Shown here: in pieces, positions 23,332 to 35,924 of the stretch
Numbering within the stretch: the first letter of the stretch is position 1
How the letters are laid out: each line of letters opens with the position of its first letter
Assembly: GCF_001294335.1 (NCBI RefSeq)
Contig: NZ_LGKG01000135.1
Span: 1 to 64,000, forward strand
Length of the DNA: 64,000 nucleotides
Source: Streptomyces chattanoogensis
GTDB taxonomy: Bacteria > Actinomycetota > Actinomycetes > Streptomycetales > Streptomycetaceae
Reading direction: 5' to 3'
Made by a program: the position numbers and the translations under genes
Notes under the pieces: model-generated
What the model saw: the letters and a program-made list of their open reading frames with translations, nothing else
Databases searched by the model: none
Told to the model about the DNA's origin: nothing

Positions 23332-24843
23332 CTATTCGCGAAAACGGATTCCCTTGACGGCGTTGTCGAAGACCGGCCGGTACTCGTGCCACTGTGCGTT
23401 CGGCGCGCAGAGGTAGACCACGTACTGCGTGCCGTCGGCGCCGGAGAACGCCAACTCGACCGCCCGGTACTCCCGCAGCGTGCCGTCGAACGTGAACTCC
23501 CAGTACCCCGCGGGCCGCCCCCGGAACGTCGTGGGGGCCATCCGCACCCGCTCGTAGTTCCGGTTGTCCCGGCGCGTCTGGGCCTCTTCGGTGTCATGCC
23601 AGTGCTGGACGGGATCGGACCCCGCGAACTCGACGACATTGACCCGCACGCCCACCCGTCCCGTCGGGTCCAGGTAGGCGATTTCACCGCTGGGCATGTC
23701 CTTGGGCCGCCAGCCGTCCGGTATGGGGACGGAGAAGCCCTGGCCGGCCTTCTTGAGGTGGTATCCGGCGGGCAGCGGTGGCGGCGGGGAAGGAGTGGGG
23801 CTCGAGGAGTGGCCGGAAGGTTTCGCCGCGGTCGGGCGGGCGACCTTCGGGGCGGTGCCGTCCTCGGGCCACAGCAGCACGCCGCCCGTGGCGGTGGCGG
23901 CGGCCGCCACCGCCGCGGCACACCACAGCGCCACCCGGCGGCCGCGCCCGCCCGCTCGTGCAGGGGCCGCGGGAGCCGCCGCACGTTCCGGCCGCGTGGG
24001 CAGATCGACGGACGCGGTCCCCGTCACGGCCACCTGGCCGAGAAGGCGTTCGGCCTCGTGCGCGTCCATGCGCCGGCCGGGTTCCTTCACCAGCAGGCCC
24101 TCGATCACCGAAGCCAGGTCCCCGGCCTCGCGCAGGGGTTCGTACGCGTCGACGGCGATGGCGTACGCCATCTCGATCGCGGTGTCGCGCTGGAACGGGT
24201 GGCGCCCCTCGACGGCCTGGTACAGCGTCGCTCCCAGCGACCACAGGTCACAGGCGGGGCCGGGCTCGGCGATCCCGGGCCGGAGGCGTTCCGGCGCGAG
24301 GTACTGGATCGACCCGACCAGCTCACCGGTCCTGGTCAGGGACGGCGTTCCGGACTCCACGGCGATCCCGAAGTCGGTGAGGACGATGCGGCCGTCGTGC
24401 CCGAGCAGGACATTGGCCGGTTTGACGTCCCGGTGCAGCACTCCGGCGTCGTGCGCGGCGCGCAGTGCGGCGGCCATGCTGCGGCCGATCCGGGCCGCCT
24501 CGCCGGGCGGCAGCGGGCCCTTCCGCTTCAGTACATCACTCAGCGTCACCGAGGGGATGTACTCCATGACGATGCACGGCAGGCCCTCGTCGTCGACGAC
24601 GTCGTGCACCACGATCACGTGGGGATGGGCGATCCGGGCGGCGCTGCGGGCCTCCCGGCGGGTGCGCTCGTAGAGCGTCTGGATCTCGTCGTCCTGCAGA
24701 TGCGGCGGGACGTGCAGCTTCTTCACGGCGACGTGCCGGCCGAGCAACTCGTCCTCGGCCCGCCACACGGTCCCCATGCCACCGCGTCCCACACGCTCTG
24801 CCAGCCGGTACCGGCCGGCTATGAGCCGCCCCAGATCGGACAC
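23332..24843 (-). CDS. Transmembrane Ser/Thr protein kinase, PknB-type
   Basis: 503 residues. The cytoplasmic kinase domain (about 8-265) has the ATP loop 'ERVGRGGMGTVWRAED', the Lys in 'HVAVKKLH', 'LHRDVKPANVLLGHDG', 'LTDFGIAVES' and 'QYLAPERL', so it should be active. A basic linker leads to one membrane segment (about 303-322), then a Pro/Ser-rich stretch and an extracellular domain of about 145 residues ('GFSVPIPDGWRPKDM', 'YVVYLCAPNAQWHEY') resembling PsbP/Mog1-fold sensor regions of other Streptomyces kinases. The GTG at 24843 has AAGG seven bases upstream. It is followed by the PP2C-type phosphatase gene. Confidence 0.93.
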   Translation of the reverse strand: MSDLGRLIAGRYRLAERVGRGGMGTVWRAEDELLGRHVAVKKLHVPPHLQDDEIQTLYERTRREARSAARIAHPHVIVVHDVVDDEGLPCIVMEYIPSVTLSDVLKRKGPLPPGEAARIGRSMAAALRAAHDAGVLHRDVKPANVLLGHDGRIVLTDFGIAVESGTPSLTRTGELVGSIQYLAPERLRPGIAEPGPACDLWSLGATLYQAVEGRHPFQRDTAIEMAYAIAVDAYEPLREAGDLASVIEGLLVKEPGRRMDAHEAERLLGQVAVTGTASVDLPTRPERAAAPAAPARAGGRGRRVALWCAAAVAAAATATGGVLLWPEDGTAPKVARPTAAKPSGHSSSPTPSPPPPLPAGYHLKKAGQGFSVPIPDGWRPKDMPSGEIAYLDPTGRVGVRVNVVEFAGSDPVQHWHDTEEAQTRRDNRNYERVRMAPTTFRGRPAGYWEFTFDGTLREYRAVELAFSGADGTQYVVYLCAPNAQWHEYRPVFDNAVKGIRFRE

Positions 24844-25060
24844 TGTGAGACCTTCGCCTTCTCCGCACGCCTGAGCGGGCCTGAACATGCTGCGGGAGCA
24901 CCATAGCTGCTGCAGATTGCATGGCCATGGCAGCGGATTCCGGGGGATGCGGCACGGCATTCCGGCCGGCGGGACGGGCCTCGGGGCGCGTGGGACAACT
25001 GCCGTAGCGGCTCAGCCTGTTCGCGGCGGACGGGGCCGGCCGCCCCGCTGGAAATGACGC

Positions 25061-25096
25061 AGCGCTCCCTCCGGCCTCGGCCGGGAGGAGCGCTGC
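25061..25096 (-). terminator. Terminator hairpin after tRNA-Lys
   Basis: An imperfect stem, AGCGCTCC...CCGGCC with GGCCGG...GGAGCGCT, about 40 bp downstream of the minus-strand tRNA-Lys gene. Confidence 0.55.
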
Positions 25097-25133
25097 ATCG
25101 CAGGCGGGAGGGCGTTTCCCCGCCCCATGGCGG

Positions 25134-25206
25134 TGGGCCATCAGGGGCTCGAACCCTGAACCAATGGATTAAAAGTCCACTGCTCTGCCAATTGAGCTAA
25201 TGGCCC
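25134..25206 (-). tRNA. tRNA-Lys (anticodon TTT)
   Basis: A 73-nt cloverleaf on the minus strand: acceptor GGGCCAT pairs with ATGGCCC, D-loop AGCTCAATTGGCAGAGC, anticodon loop CTTTTAA (anticodon TTT) and T-arm GGTTCGAGCC-type. CCA is not encoded. Confidence 0.96.
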
Positions 25207-25393
25207 GCACCGAGCAGCATAGCCCGAGCACACGCCACAGCCCGAAGCCATTAGCCATCGGGCTCCCCGATGTGCCGTCGGACAGGCCGCCCGGGACCCG
25301 GCGGCGGGCCGGCACCCCTCGCCGTCAGGCCCCCAACGCACAGGGCCCGTACGGCAGTTGACTGCCGTACGGGCCCTGTGGCGGATCAGCGGA

Positions 25394-27394
25394 TCAGCGC
25401 TCAGCCGTTGCGCTTCCAGCGCGGCTTGTCCTCGCGGCGGCCGAAGGCCGGGGCGCCGGAGCCGCGGTGGTCGTCGCGGCGGCCGTACGGACGGTCGCCG
25501 CCACCGGAGCGGAAGCCGCCGCCGGACGGACGGCCGCCGGAGCGGTCGTCGCGGTTGAACGGGCGGTCGCCGCCACCGGAGCGGTAACCGCCGGAGGGGC
25601 GGCCACCGGAGCGGTCATCGCGGTTGAAGGAGCGGTTCGGACGGTCGCCGCCACCGGAGCGGAAGCCGCCGCCGGAACGGTCGTCGCGGCGCTCGAAGGA
25701 ACGGCCACCGCGGTCGTCACGACGGTCACGGCCGAAACCGCCCCGGTCGTCACGGCGGTCGTCACGACGGTCGAAGGAACGGCCCGCACGGTCGTCGCGG
25801 CGAAGTTGCCCCGGTCGTCACGGCGTTCGTACGAGCGGCGCGGCGCCTCGTCCGACGTCGCCTGGGCCGGGATGGCGGCCTCGGGGGCCGCCTCCGTGTC
25901 CTCCGTGGCCGCGGCGGCCGCGGCGAGCGCCTCGGCCGGGTCCTCGCCGCGCTCGCGGGCGGCGCGGGCGGTCAGCCGGTCGGCCTCCTCGCGCAGCTCG
26001 GTGGCGCGGCGCTGCAGCCGCTCCAGCTCGCGGGTGAGCTCGGCCACCTCGCGCTCGGCCTGCTTCGCGGAGTTGTTGGCACCGTCGGCCTGGACCTCGG
26101 TGAGCGAACGCGCGCCGGTGATCTTGGCGACGTCCTCGTCGAAGGCGCCGGAGCCGCCGACGATGTGGCGCGAGGCGTCCACGCCCGCGTCCTCCATCAG
26201 GCGGAAGATCTGGCGGCGCTGGTGCGGCAGCGAGAGGGAGACGACCGTGCCGGACTGGCCGGCGCGGGCGGTACGGCCCGAGCGGTGCAGGTAGTCCTTG
26301 TGGTCGCCGGCCGGGTCGACGTTCAGGACCAGGTCGATGCCGTCGACGTGGATACCGCGGGCGGCGACGTCGGTGGCGACCAGCGCGTTGACGTAGCCGT
26401 CCTTGAAGTCCGCGAGGACGCGGGTGCGTGCGCCCTGGGTCATGCCGCCGTGCAGGGCGTCGGCCTTCACACCGGCGTCCACGAGCTGCTCGGCGATGCG
26501 GTCGGCGCCCAGCTGGGTGCGGACGAAGATGATGGTGCGGCCCTTGCGGGCGGCGATGGCGGCGGTGACCGGCGCCTTGTCCTTCGGCTTCACGACGAGG
26601 ACGTGGTGGGTCATGGTCGTGACGTTGCCCTGGGCGCTGTCGACCTCGTGGCTGACCGGGTTGGTCAGGTAACGCTTGACCAGCGTGGAGATCTCGTTCT
26701 CCATCGTGGCCGAGAACAGCATCCGCTGGCCGCCGTCGGGCACCTGGTCGAGCAGCTCGGTGACCTCGGGCAGGAAGCCCAGGTCGGACATCTGGTCGGC
26801 CTCGTCGAGGACGGCTACCTGGACGTCTTCCAGGGAGCAGGCGCCGCGGTTGATGATGTCGCGCAGGCGGCCGGGGGTGGCGACGAGGATGTCGACGCCG
26901 CGCTCGAGGGCGTAGATCTGGTTGCCCATGGACGTACCGCCGCAGACGACCTTCATCTTCAGCCCGAGGACATCGCCGTACGGCTGGAGGGCGTCGGCGA
27001 CCTGCATCGCCAGCTCACGGGTCGGGGTGAGGATGACGGCGCGCGGCTTCTTCTTCTCGGTGCGGCCGTCGGCCAGGCGGGCCAGGGTCGGCAGACCGAA
27101 GGAGAGGGTCTTGCCGGAGCCGGTGCGGCCGCGGCCGAGGATGTCCTTGCCGGCCAGGGCGTCCGGGATGGTGGCGGCCTGGATCGGGAAGGGGGTGGTG
27201 ACGCCGTTCTGCGCGAGCTTGCGGACGACGCCCTCGGGCAGTCCGAGGTCGGCGAAGGTCACGGTGGGCTCGGTGTCGGCGTCGGTGTCGGTGTCGGCGT
27301 CGGCCTGGACCGTGACGTCGGTCACCTCGGGGGCCGTCTGCTCGTCCCGCTCGTCGATTGCGGGCATGACGGACTGCTCAGGGGAAATGGACAT
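25394..27394 (-). CDS. DEAD-box RNA helicase, C-terminal tail frameshifted
   Basis: The helicase core is complete: 'GRGRTGSGKTLSFGLP' (Walker A), 'PTRELAMQ', 'VLDEADQMSDLGF' (DEAD box), 'LFSATMENE', 'IIFVRTQLGADR' and 'LHRSGRTARAGQ'. It should unwind RNA or remodel RNPs. After 'RRSYERRDDRGNF' (near 25804) the open frame gives a Thr/Ala/Val-rich tail, ending at 25394. The other frame from the same point gives the tail expected for the family, rich in RRDDR, GGGFRSGG and SFNRDD, and ends 'RREDKPRWKRNG' with a stop at 25401-25403. One (or four) bases thus appear to be missing near 25795-25804. The ATG at 27394 is probable. Confidence 0.9.
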   Translation of the reverse strand: MSISPEQSVMPAIDERDEQTAPEVTDVTVQADADTDTDADTEPTVTFADLGLPEGVVRKLAQNGVTTPFPIQAATIPDALAGKDILGRGRTGSGKTLSFGLPTLARLADGRTEKKKPRAVILTPTRELAMQVADALQPYGDVLGLKMKVVCGGTSMGNQIYALERGVDILVATPGRLRDIINRGACSLEDVQVAVLDEADQMSDLGFLPEVTELLDQVPDGGQRMLFSATMENEISTLVKRYLTNPVSHEVDSAQGNVTTMTHHVLVVKPKDKAPVTAAIAARKGRTIIFVRTQLGADRIAEQLVDAGVKADALHGGMTQGARTRVLADFKDGYVNALVATDVAARGIHVDGIDLVLNVDPAGDHKDYLHRSGRTARAGQSGTVVSLSLPHQRRQIFRLMEDAGVDASRHIVGGSGAFDEDVAKITGARSLTEVQADGANNSAKQAEREVAELTRELERLQRRATELREEADRLTARAARERGEDPAEALAAAAAATEDTEAAPEAAIPAQATSDEAPRRSYERRDDRGNFAATTVRAVPSTVVTTAVTTGAVSAVTVVTTAVAVPSSAATTVPAAASAPVAATVRTAPSTAMTAPVAAPPAVTAPVAATARSTATTAPAAVRPAAASAPVAATVRTAAATTTAAPAPRPSAAARTSRAGSATAER

Positions 27395-27407
27395 GCGAAA
27401 TGCGAAA

Positions 27408-27469
27408 CCTTCCGGAGTCTCGGCACGCGCCCAAACTCCGTGTGTTTCACACGACCGCCTCTATGCGGT
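27408..27469 (-). promoter_or_regulatory. Structured 5' leader of the helicase gene
   Basis: Three successive inverted repeats lie just upstream of the GGAAGG ribosome-binding site (27408-27413): ACCGC/GCGGT (27454-27469), CGTGTG-TTT-CACACG (27439-27453) and CGGAGT/ACTCCG (27413-27440). The last touches the ribosome-binding site. This suggests structure-dependent translation, as for cold-induced helicases; that role is inference. Confidence 0.4.
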
Positions 27470-27632
27470 CAGCCACGGCAAGGGAGAGAACGCGCCACGC
27501 GGCGCGCTTCTGTTCTGGCGCCGGGCAAATGGGATCAAACGATCTACCACCATACGCACCTTGCCCCCCGGAAGGCAAATGCCGTTCACGCCGCCCCCGG
27601 TTCCACCACCGTACGCGCCCCTCGCCCAGCCC

Positions 27633-28310
27633 TCACGCCTCGGGCCAGTCACCCGGCTCCAGCTGCGAATACATCGGCTGCGACGCCGAATGTGACCCCG
27701 ATCCGGACACCGGCGCCGACGGCGTCAGACCGGAGGCCTGCGAGGGCTGCGGCGAGCCGCTCGGCGGCTGGGTGGGCTGCGCGGTGGGGGTGCTCGGGGC
27801 CGGCGAGGCCGGCGGGGTGGACGGCCGGTCGGTGCGCGAGGGCGCCGGATCCGGGGACCCGCCCCCGGGCGGGCTGCTGTGCCCGCCGCCCTGTTCCTCG
27901 CTGGGCACCGGGCCGGACGGCTCCGCCTGCCGGGGCGGCGCGCTCCGGTCGGGCGCCGTCGGCGTCGCGCCCGCCGAGGGATCCTCGTCATCCTTGCCGC
28001 CCGCGTGCCGGTGCCCGTGGCCCCGCACCGTCCGCCGCGGACCGTCGCCGCGGCCGTCCGCCGCCAGCCGGCCGGGGCGGGGCGGGGCGTCCTTCCCGTC
28101 ACCGTGCTGCGCGGCGCTGCCCGACGGCTTCGGCGGCTCCGGATCGCTGACGCTCATACAGCCGGCCAGCGAGGCGGCCAGGGCCGTGACGGCCATCGCC
28201 GCGGCGGCGGCCCGGCCCAGCGGACGAGCGGCCGGGGACGGCGACGGGGACGCGCCGCCGGGAGAACCGGGAGCAAGGGGGGACGTATGGCCTGACGCGT
28301 TCGGGTGCAC
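27633..28310 (-). CDS. Putative lipoprotein, disordered
   Basis: 225 residues. After about 30 N-terminal residues a hydrophobic stretch 'AMAVTALAASLAGC' ends in a lipobox (LAGC), so the mature protein would begin with a lipidated Cys on the outer face of the membrane. The remainder is Pro/Ser/Gly-rich and lacks any domain I recognise. The GTG at 28310 follows GGAGG at eight bases. It lies about 100 bp after the metallopeptidase gene on the same strand. Confidence 0.7.
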   Translation of the reverse strand: MHPNASGHTSPLAPGSPGGASPSPSPAARPLGRAAAAAMAVTALAASLAGCMSVSDPEPPKPSGSAAQHGDGKDAPPRPGRLAADGRGDGPRRTVRGHGHRHAGGKDDEDPSAGATPTAPDRSAPPRQAEPSGPVPSEEQGGGHSSPPGGGSPDPAPSRTDRPSTPPASPAPSTPTAQPTQPPSGSPQPSQASGLTPSAPVSGSGSHSASQPMYSQLEPGDWPEA

Positions 28311-28414
28311 GGGCGGGACCTCCGGATCCGGGGCGCAGGGACGGCGGCGCGGGCTGTTACCTCAGCAACTCCCGGCCCCCGCCTGAGGACACGCGCCCCG
28401 CGCGGCCGATCGCC

Positions 28415-28765
28415 TCAGCCGTAGCCCAGCGCGTGCAGCCGCTCGTCGTCGATCCCGAAGTGGTGGGCCACCTCGTGAACGACTGTCACTTCCGTCTCGG
28501 CGACCACATCTTCGCGGGATTGGCACATCCGGAGTGTCGGCCCCCGGTAGATGGTGATCCGGTCCGGCAGCACGCCCGCGTACCACTCCCCGCGGTCGGT
28601 CAGCGGGGTGCCCTCGTACAGCCCCAGCAGCTCGGGGTCGTGGGCCGGGGGCTCGTCCTCGACGAAGACCGCCACGTTGTCCATCAGCCGGGTCAGCTCC
28701 GGCGGGATCCGGTCCAGCGCCTCGGCGACCAGTTCCTCGAACTCCTCGCGCGTCATTTCCAGCAC
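28415..28765 (-). CDS. Minimal zincin metallopeptidase
   Basis: 116 residues of the small zinc metallopeptidase family found across Actinobacteria. The motif 'VVHEVAHHFGIDDERLHALG' contains HExxHxxGxxD with all zinc ligands. The N-terminal segment 'EMTREEFEELVAEALDRIP' is typical. It appears to be cytosolic, with no signal peptide; its substrate is not known. The GTG at 28765 is preceded by GGGAGA at eight bases, giving V-L-E-M; an ATG at 28756 is the alternative. Confidence 0.92.
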   Translation of the reverse strand: MLEMTREEFEELVAEALDRIPPELTRLMDNVAVFVEDEPPAHDPELLGLYEGTPLTDRGEWYAGVLPDRITIYRGPTLRMCQSREDVVAETEVTVVHEVAHHFGIDDERLHALGYG

Positions 28766-28895
28766 ACCGCCATTCTCCCCCGTATCTCCGCTCCCGTACG
28801 CCCCACGGACACACTCCCGGCGCGGCCCGCCCGGCACGGAACCGGAGCCGTCCGCTCCCCGATTGACGACCACCACTCCGGGGCATGCGCGACCA

Positions 28896-30422
28896 ATGGA
28901 CGGCTCAGCGCGCTCCCGGACACCGACCGCCGACAGCCCCGCACCCCTGATGGCCGACGTCGTCCAGCCGCCCCGGCCCCTCGCCCGCACCCTCGGCCTG
29001 ATAGCCGTCACCGTCCTCGGCGCCTGGCTGGGGCTGCTCGTCCTCGGCACCGCCCGCACCCCCGTCGGCCCGATGGACACCAGCATGGCGCTGCGCCCTT
29101 CCCTGACGGGCGGCACCCGGATCGACGTCGCACCCCTGGGCGACCTGGAACTCCACAGCCACTACGCGCCCCTGCGGCTCGATGTCGACGTCGACCGGCT
29201 GGATCCGGTCCGCTCCCAAGAGCTGGTCGACCACCCCGAGCGGTTCGCCGGACTGGAGGCCGAGGTCACCCACGACGTCACCCGCGGCGCCATCGGCCTG
29301 GCCCTGCGCTCCTGCGCCGCCGTGACCTGCGGCGCCGCCGCGCTGAGCCTGGCCGTCCACCGCCGCCCGCGCCGCGCCCTGGCCGCCGGCGGCCTCGCCC
29401 TCACCCTGCTCACCGCCTCCGCGGCCACCGCGTACGCCACCTGGAACCCCAAGTCCGTCCTGGAGCCGAAGTTCTCCGGACTGCTCTCCTCGGCCCCCTC
29501 CGTGGTCGGCAACGCCCGCAGCATCGTCAGCGAATTCCACGTCTACCAGGAGGAGTTGGCCCGCCTGGTCACCAACGTCACCAAGCTGTACGACGCCGCC
29601 TCGACGCTCCCGGTGTACCAGCCGGACCCCACCACGCTCCGCGTCCTGCACGTCTCCGACATCCACCTCAACCCCGCCGGCTGGCGGATCATCGCCTCCC
29701 TGGTCGCCCAGTACCGGATCGACGTGATCATCGATACGGGCGACACCATGGACCACGGCTCGGCCGCCGAGAACCGCTTCCTGGACCCCGTCTCCACCCT
29801 CGGCGCACCGTACGTCTGGGTGCGCGGCAACCACGACTCGCGCACCACGCAGAAGTACCTGACCGGCCGCAAGCACGTCACCGTCCTGGACAACGGCAGG
29901 GTCACCCAGGTGGCCGGGGTGCGGATCGCGGGCGTCGGCGATCCGCAGTTCACGCCGGACCGGTCGGTGGTGGCGGCCGGCGACCCGGCGGAACGCACGG
30001 CCGGCGGGCGGCTCGCCGACGCACTGCGTACCCAACGGCTGGCCGGCACCCCCGTCGACATCGCACTGGCCCACAACCCCGTCGCCGCGACCGAGGCCGA
30101 CGGACTGGTCCCGCTGGCACTGGCCGGGCACCTCCACCACCGCGAGCGCCTCACGCTCCCCCAGGGCACCCGACTGATGGTCGAGGGCTCCACGGGCGGC
30201 GGCGGGCTGCGCGCCGTCCAGAACACCAGGCCCGCGCCGGTCCAGGCATCGGTGCTCTACCTGGACCGCCGGACCAAGCGGCTGCAGGCCTGGGACGAGA
30301 TCACCCTCGGCGGCCTGGGCCTGTCCCGTGCCGAGGTCAGCCGCCATCTCCCGCACGAGAACCGGCCCGGCGCCACCCCCGCGCCACGCCCGGCCGGCAC
30401 CCCTTCCGACCACCCCCGGTAA
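28896..30422 (+). CDS. Membrane-anchored calcineurin-like metallophosphoesterase
   Basis: About 508 residues. There is a first membrane segment near 32-50 ('LIAVTVLGAWLGLLVLG'), a second membrane pair in the middle ('GALALSLAV'-type and 'GLALTLLTASAATAYA'), and a C-terminal phosphoesterase domain with all metal motifs: 'LHVSDIHLNPAG', 'IDTGDTMDHG', 'VWVRGNHDSR', 'IALAHNP' and 'LAGHLHH'. The active domain probably faces outward. Substrate unknown. Two ATG codons (28896 and 28950) are possible and neither has a good ribosome-binding site. The gene is divergent from the metallopeptidase gene. Confidence 0.88.
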   Translation: MDGSARSRTPTADSPAPLMADVVQPPRPLARTLGLIAVTVLGAWLGLLVLGTARTPVGPMDTSMALRPSLTGGTRIDVAPLGDLELHSHYAPLRLDVDVDRLDPVRSQELVDHPERFAGLEAEVTHDVTRGAIGLALRSCAAVTCGAAALSLAVHRRPRRALAAGGLALTLLTASAATAYATWNPKSVLEPKFSGLLSSAPSVVGNARSIVSEFHVYQEELARLVTNVTKLYDAASTLPVYQPDPTTLRVLHVSDIHLNPAGWRIIASLVAQYRIDVIIDTGDTMDHGSAAENRFLDPVSTLGAPYVWVRGNHDSRTTQKYLTGRKHVTVLDNGRVTQVAGVRIAGVGDPQFTPDRSVVAAGDPAERTAGGRLADALRTQRLAGTPVDIALAHNPVAATEADGLVPLALAGHLHHRERLTLPQGTRLMVEGSTGGGGLRAVQNTRPAPVQASVLYLDRRTKRLQAWDEITLGGLGLSRAEVSRHLPHENRPGATPAPRPAGTPSDHPR

Positions 30423-30429
30423 ACCGTTT

Positions 30430-30459
30430 TGGCGAACGGTCCTCCCATCCCATATGCTT
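30430..30459 (+). promoter_or_regulatory. Promoter of the tRNA Glu-Asp-Phe cluster
   Basis: TTGGCG (30430-30435) and TATGCT (30454-30459) with an 18-bp spacer, about 45 bp upstream of tRNA-Glu. Confidence 0.55.
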
Positions 30460-30504
30460 CTCACGTCCCCGACGGCGCCGGTAACGACGCCAAGGTGGCC
30501 ACCA

Positions 30505-30577
30505 GCCCTCATCGTCTAGTGGCCCAGGACGCCGCCCTTTCAAGGCGGTAGCACGGGTTCGAATCCCGTTGGGGGCA
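30505..30577 (+). tRNA. tRNA-Glu (anticodon TTC)
   Basis: A 73-nt cloverleaf with acceptor GCCCTCA pairing with GGGGGC, anticodon stem CCGCC/GGCGG with loop CTTTCAA and T-arm CGGGTTCGAATCCCG. First gene of a three-tRNA cluster. Confidence 0.95.
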
Positions 30578-30625
30578 CGCATTACCGTGTGTGAGAATGG
30601 TTTCGGCCGCTTTCGCACAATGCAA

Positions 30626-30700
30626 GGTCCTGTGGAGCAGTTTGGAGTGCTCGCCACCCTGTCAAGGTGGAGGCCGCGGGTTCAAATCCCGTCAGGACCG
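30626..30700 (+). tRNA. tRNA-Asp (anticodon GTC), copy 1
   Basis: A 75-nt cloverleaf with acceptor GGTCCTG/CAGGACC, anticodon stem CCACC/GGTGG with loop CTGTCAA. It is identical to the copy at 35361. Confidence 0.95.
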
Positions 30701-30704
30701 CTGC

Positions 30705-30778
30705 GGCTGGGTAGCTCAGTTGGTACGAGCGATCGCCTGAAAAGCGATAGGTCGCCGGTTCGACCCCGGCCCCAGCCA
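30705..30778 (+). tRNA. tRNA-Phe (anticodon GAA)
   Basis: A 74-nt cloverleaf with acceptor GGCTGGG/CCCAGCC, anticodon stem TCGC(C)/(A)GCGA with loop containing TGAAAA. Only four bases follow tRNA-Asp, so the three tRNAs are surely one transcript. Confidence 0.95.
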
Positions 30779-30788
30779 CACCCTTTGA

Positions 30789-30819
30789 GAAGGCCCCGAT
30801 TCACCGAATCGGGGCCTTC
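30789..30819. terminator. Bidirectional terminator after tRNA-Phe
   Basis: A perfect 14-bp stem (arm GAAGGCCCCGATTC) and a 3-nt loop. It serves the plus-strand tRNA cluster and the converging small membrane-protein gene, whose stop is at 30822. Confidence 0.9.
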
Positions 30820-30821
30820 TG

Positions 30822-31040
30822 CTATGACTGCTCGGCGGTCGCCTCCTCCGTGGTCCGGTTCCCTCGCTGCCAGAAGGCCAGCCCGCCACCGGCGAAGACC
30901 GCCCCCCAGGCCACCAGGTGCGCCACCACCTTCGCCAGCCCGAAGCCCAGGTGCGGAGCGCCGAGGACCATCCAGACGGCGAGCGCGATCCCGGCGGCCA
31001 TCAAGGCGACGCCCGCTATGCGTCCCAATCCCTTGTTCAT
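30822..31040 (-). CDS. Small two-helix membrane protein, unknown function
   Basis: 72 residues: 'RIAGVALMAAGIALAVWMVL' and 'VVAHLVAWGAVFAGGGLAFW' are two membrane helices, with a polar tail ending TTEEATAEQS. The ATG at 31040 (M-N-K-G-L-G) has no clear ribosome-binding site. I do not recognise a named family; hydrophobic pattern and codon use support a real gene. Confidence 0.7.
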   Translation of the reverse strand: MNKGLGRIAGVALMAAGIALAVWMVLGAPHLGFGLAKVVAHLVAWGAVFAGGGLAFWQRGNRTTEEATAEQS

Positions 31041-31246
31041 GCGGTCATCGTCGCGTACGCGTTCGAGAGCGGGCCACTCCTTTGGCGTGGGCGGCGACGC
31101 CGGGCGCCCGCCGCGGCCGGGAAATGCCGCCACCCGGATGGCACACCGGGTCATACTCCGCATATCACTCACTTGTGCGCGGTGTGACGACGGCCTCCGC
31201 AAATGGTTCGCCACCCGATTCGGCTAGGTGAGATCCTGGGGGACGT

Positions 31247-35269
<4,023 letters not shown>

Positions 35270-35290
35270 GGGACCGCCACCGGCATCGAG

Positions 35291-35321
35291 TTCGACCGCA
35301 CCCCCTGACCTGCTGTACAGT
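35291..35321 (+). promoter_or_regulatory. Probable promoter of tRNA-Asp copy 2
   Basis: TTCGAC (35291) and TACAGT (35316-35321) with a 19-bp spacer, about 40 bp before the tRNA. Confidence 0.4.
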
Positions 35322-35360
35322 CTTGCTTCGCAGCCCGCCGCAAGCGGAAAGCACACGCAA

Positions 35361-35435
35361 GGTCCTGTGGAGCAGTTTGGAGTGCTCGCCACCCTGTCAA
35401 GGTGGAGGCCGCGGGTTCAAATCCCGTCAGGACCG
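35361..35435 (+). tRNA. tRNA-Asp (anticodon GTC), copy 2
   Basis: 75 nt, identical to the copy at 30626, including the AA just upstream of the acceptor stem. It is followed by a T6 run and a perfect terminator hairpin. Confidence 0.96.
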
Positions 35436-35441
35436 CTTTTT

Positions 35442-35474
35442 TACGGCCCGCATCGGCATCCGATGCGGGCCGTA
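35442..35474 (+). terminator. Terminator after tRNA-Asp copy 2
   Basis: A perfect 15-bp stem (arm TACGGCCCGCATCGG) with a CAT loop, directly after the tRNA and a run of T. Confidence 0.9.
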
Positions 35475-35690
35475 GTGCTTCCCGGCCCGGCCGCGCCCGC
35501 GGCGCAGATATCGCTCGGTGCCGTCCGTGCCGCCGGGCCCGTATCCCTCGAGGGTGCGGGCCCTTTCAACGGCCCCTGGCCGCGGCTTCGTACGGCCCCC
35601 GGCCCGCTCCGTGCCCCTCCGGCCGTCTTGACGGCGGCACGGGCCCCCGGTACTCACAGAGGAAGCTTGGGGCCGGGGAGGTGCGTGCGG

Positions 35691-35924
35691 ATGACGACTG
35701 CAGCAAGGCACGAGACCAGGGCGCTGTTGCGCGCCCATCTGTCGGCCGCCACGAGGTATGGCCATCTGACGCGGCACTGCCCCGTCTGCCATCGGCTGCT
35801 GCGGCTCGTCATGGAGCCGCGCAGGGCCCGCCCGGGGGCCGCCGCGCCCGCGGAGCCCGCCGCCTCGTCGCCGGCCGTCCGCGGGCGGCCTGCGGCGGAG
35901 GACCAAAGTCCCGCCGGTCAGTGA
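35691..35924 (+). CDS. DUF6274 family small protein
   Basis: 77 residues. The conserved N-terminal half 'RHETRALLRAHLSAATRYGH' followed by 'LTRHCPVCHRLLRLVMEP' has a CPxC pair and His residues that could bind a metal or thiol. The C-terminal half is Ala/Pro-rich. A small Streptomyces family of unknown function located beside bldC. The ATG at 35691 has GGGGAGG nine bases upstream. Confidence 0.8.
   Translation: MTTAARHETRALLRAHLSAATRYGHLTRHCPVCHRLLRLVMEPRRARPGAAAPAEPAASSPAVRGRPAAEDQSPAGQ

Noticed and set aside
28905..30512. A long minus-strand frame over the metallophosphoesterase
   Set aside because: The plus-strand frame contains all phosphoesterase motifs; the opposite frame has none.
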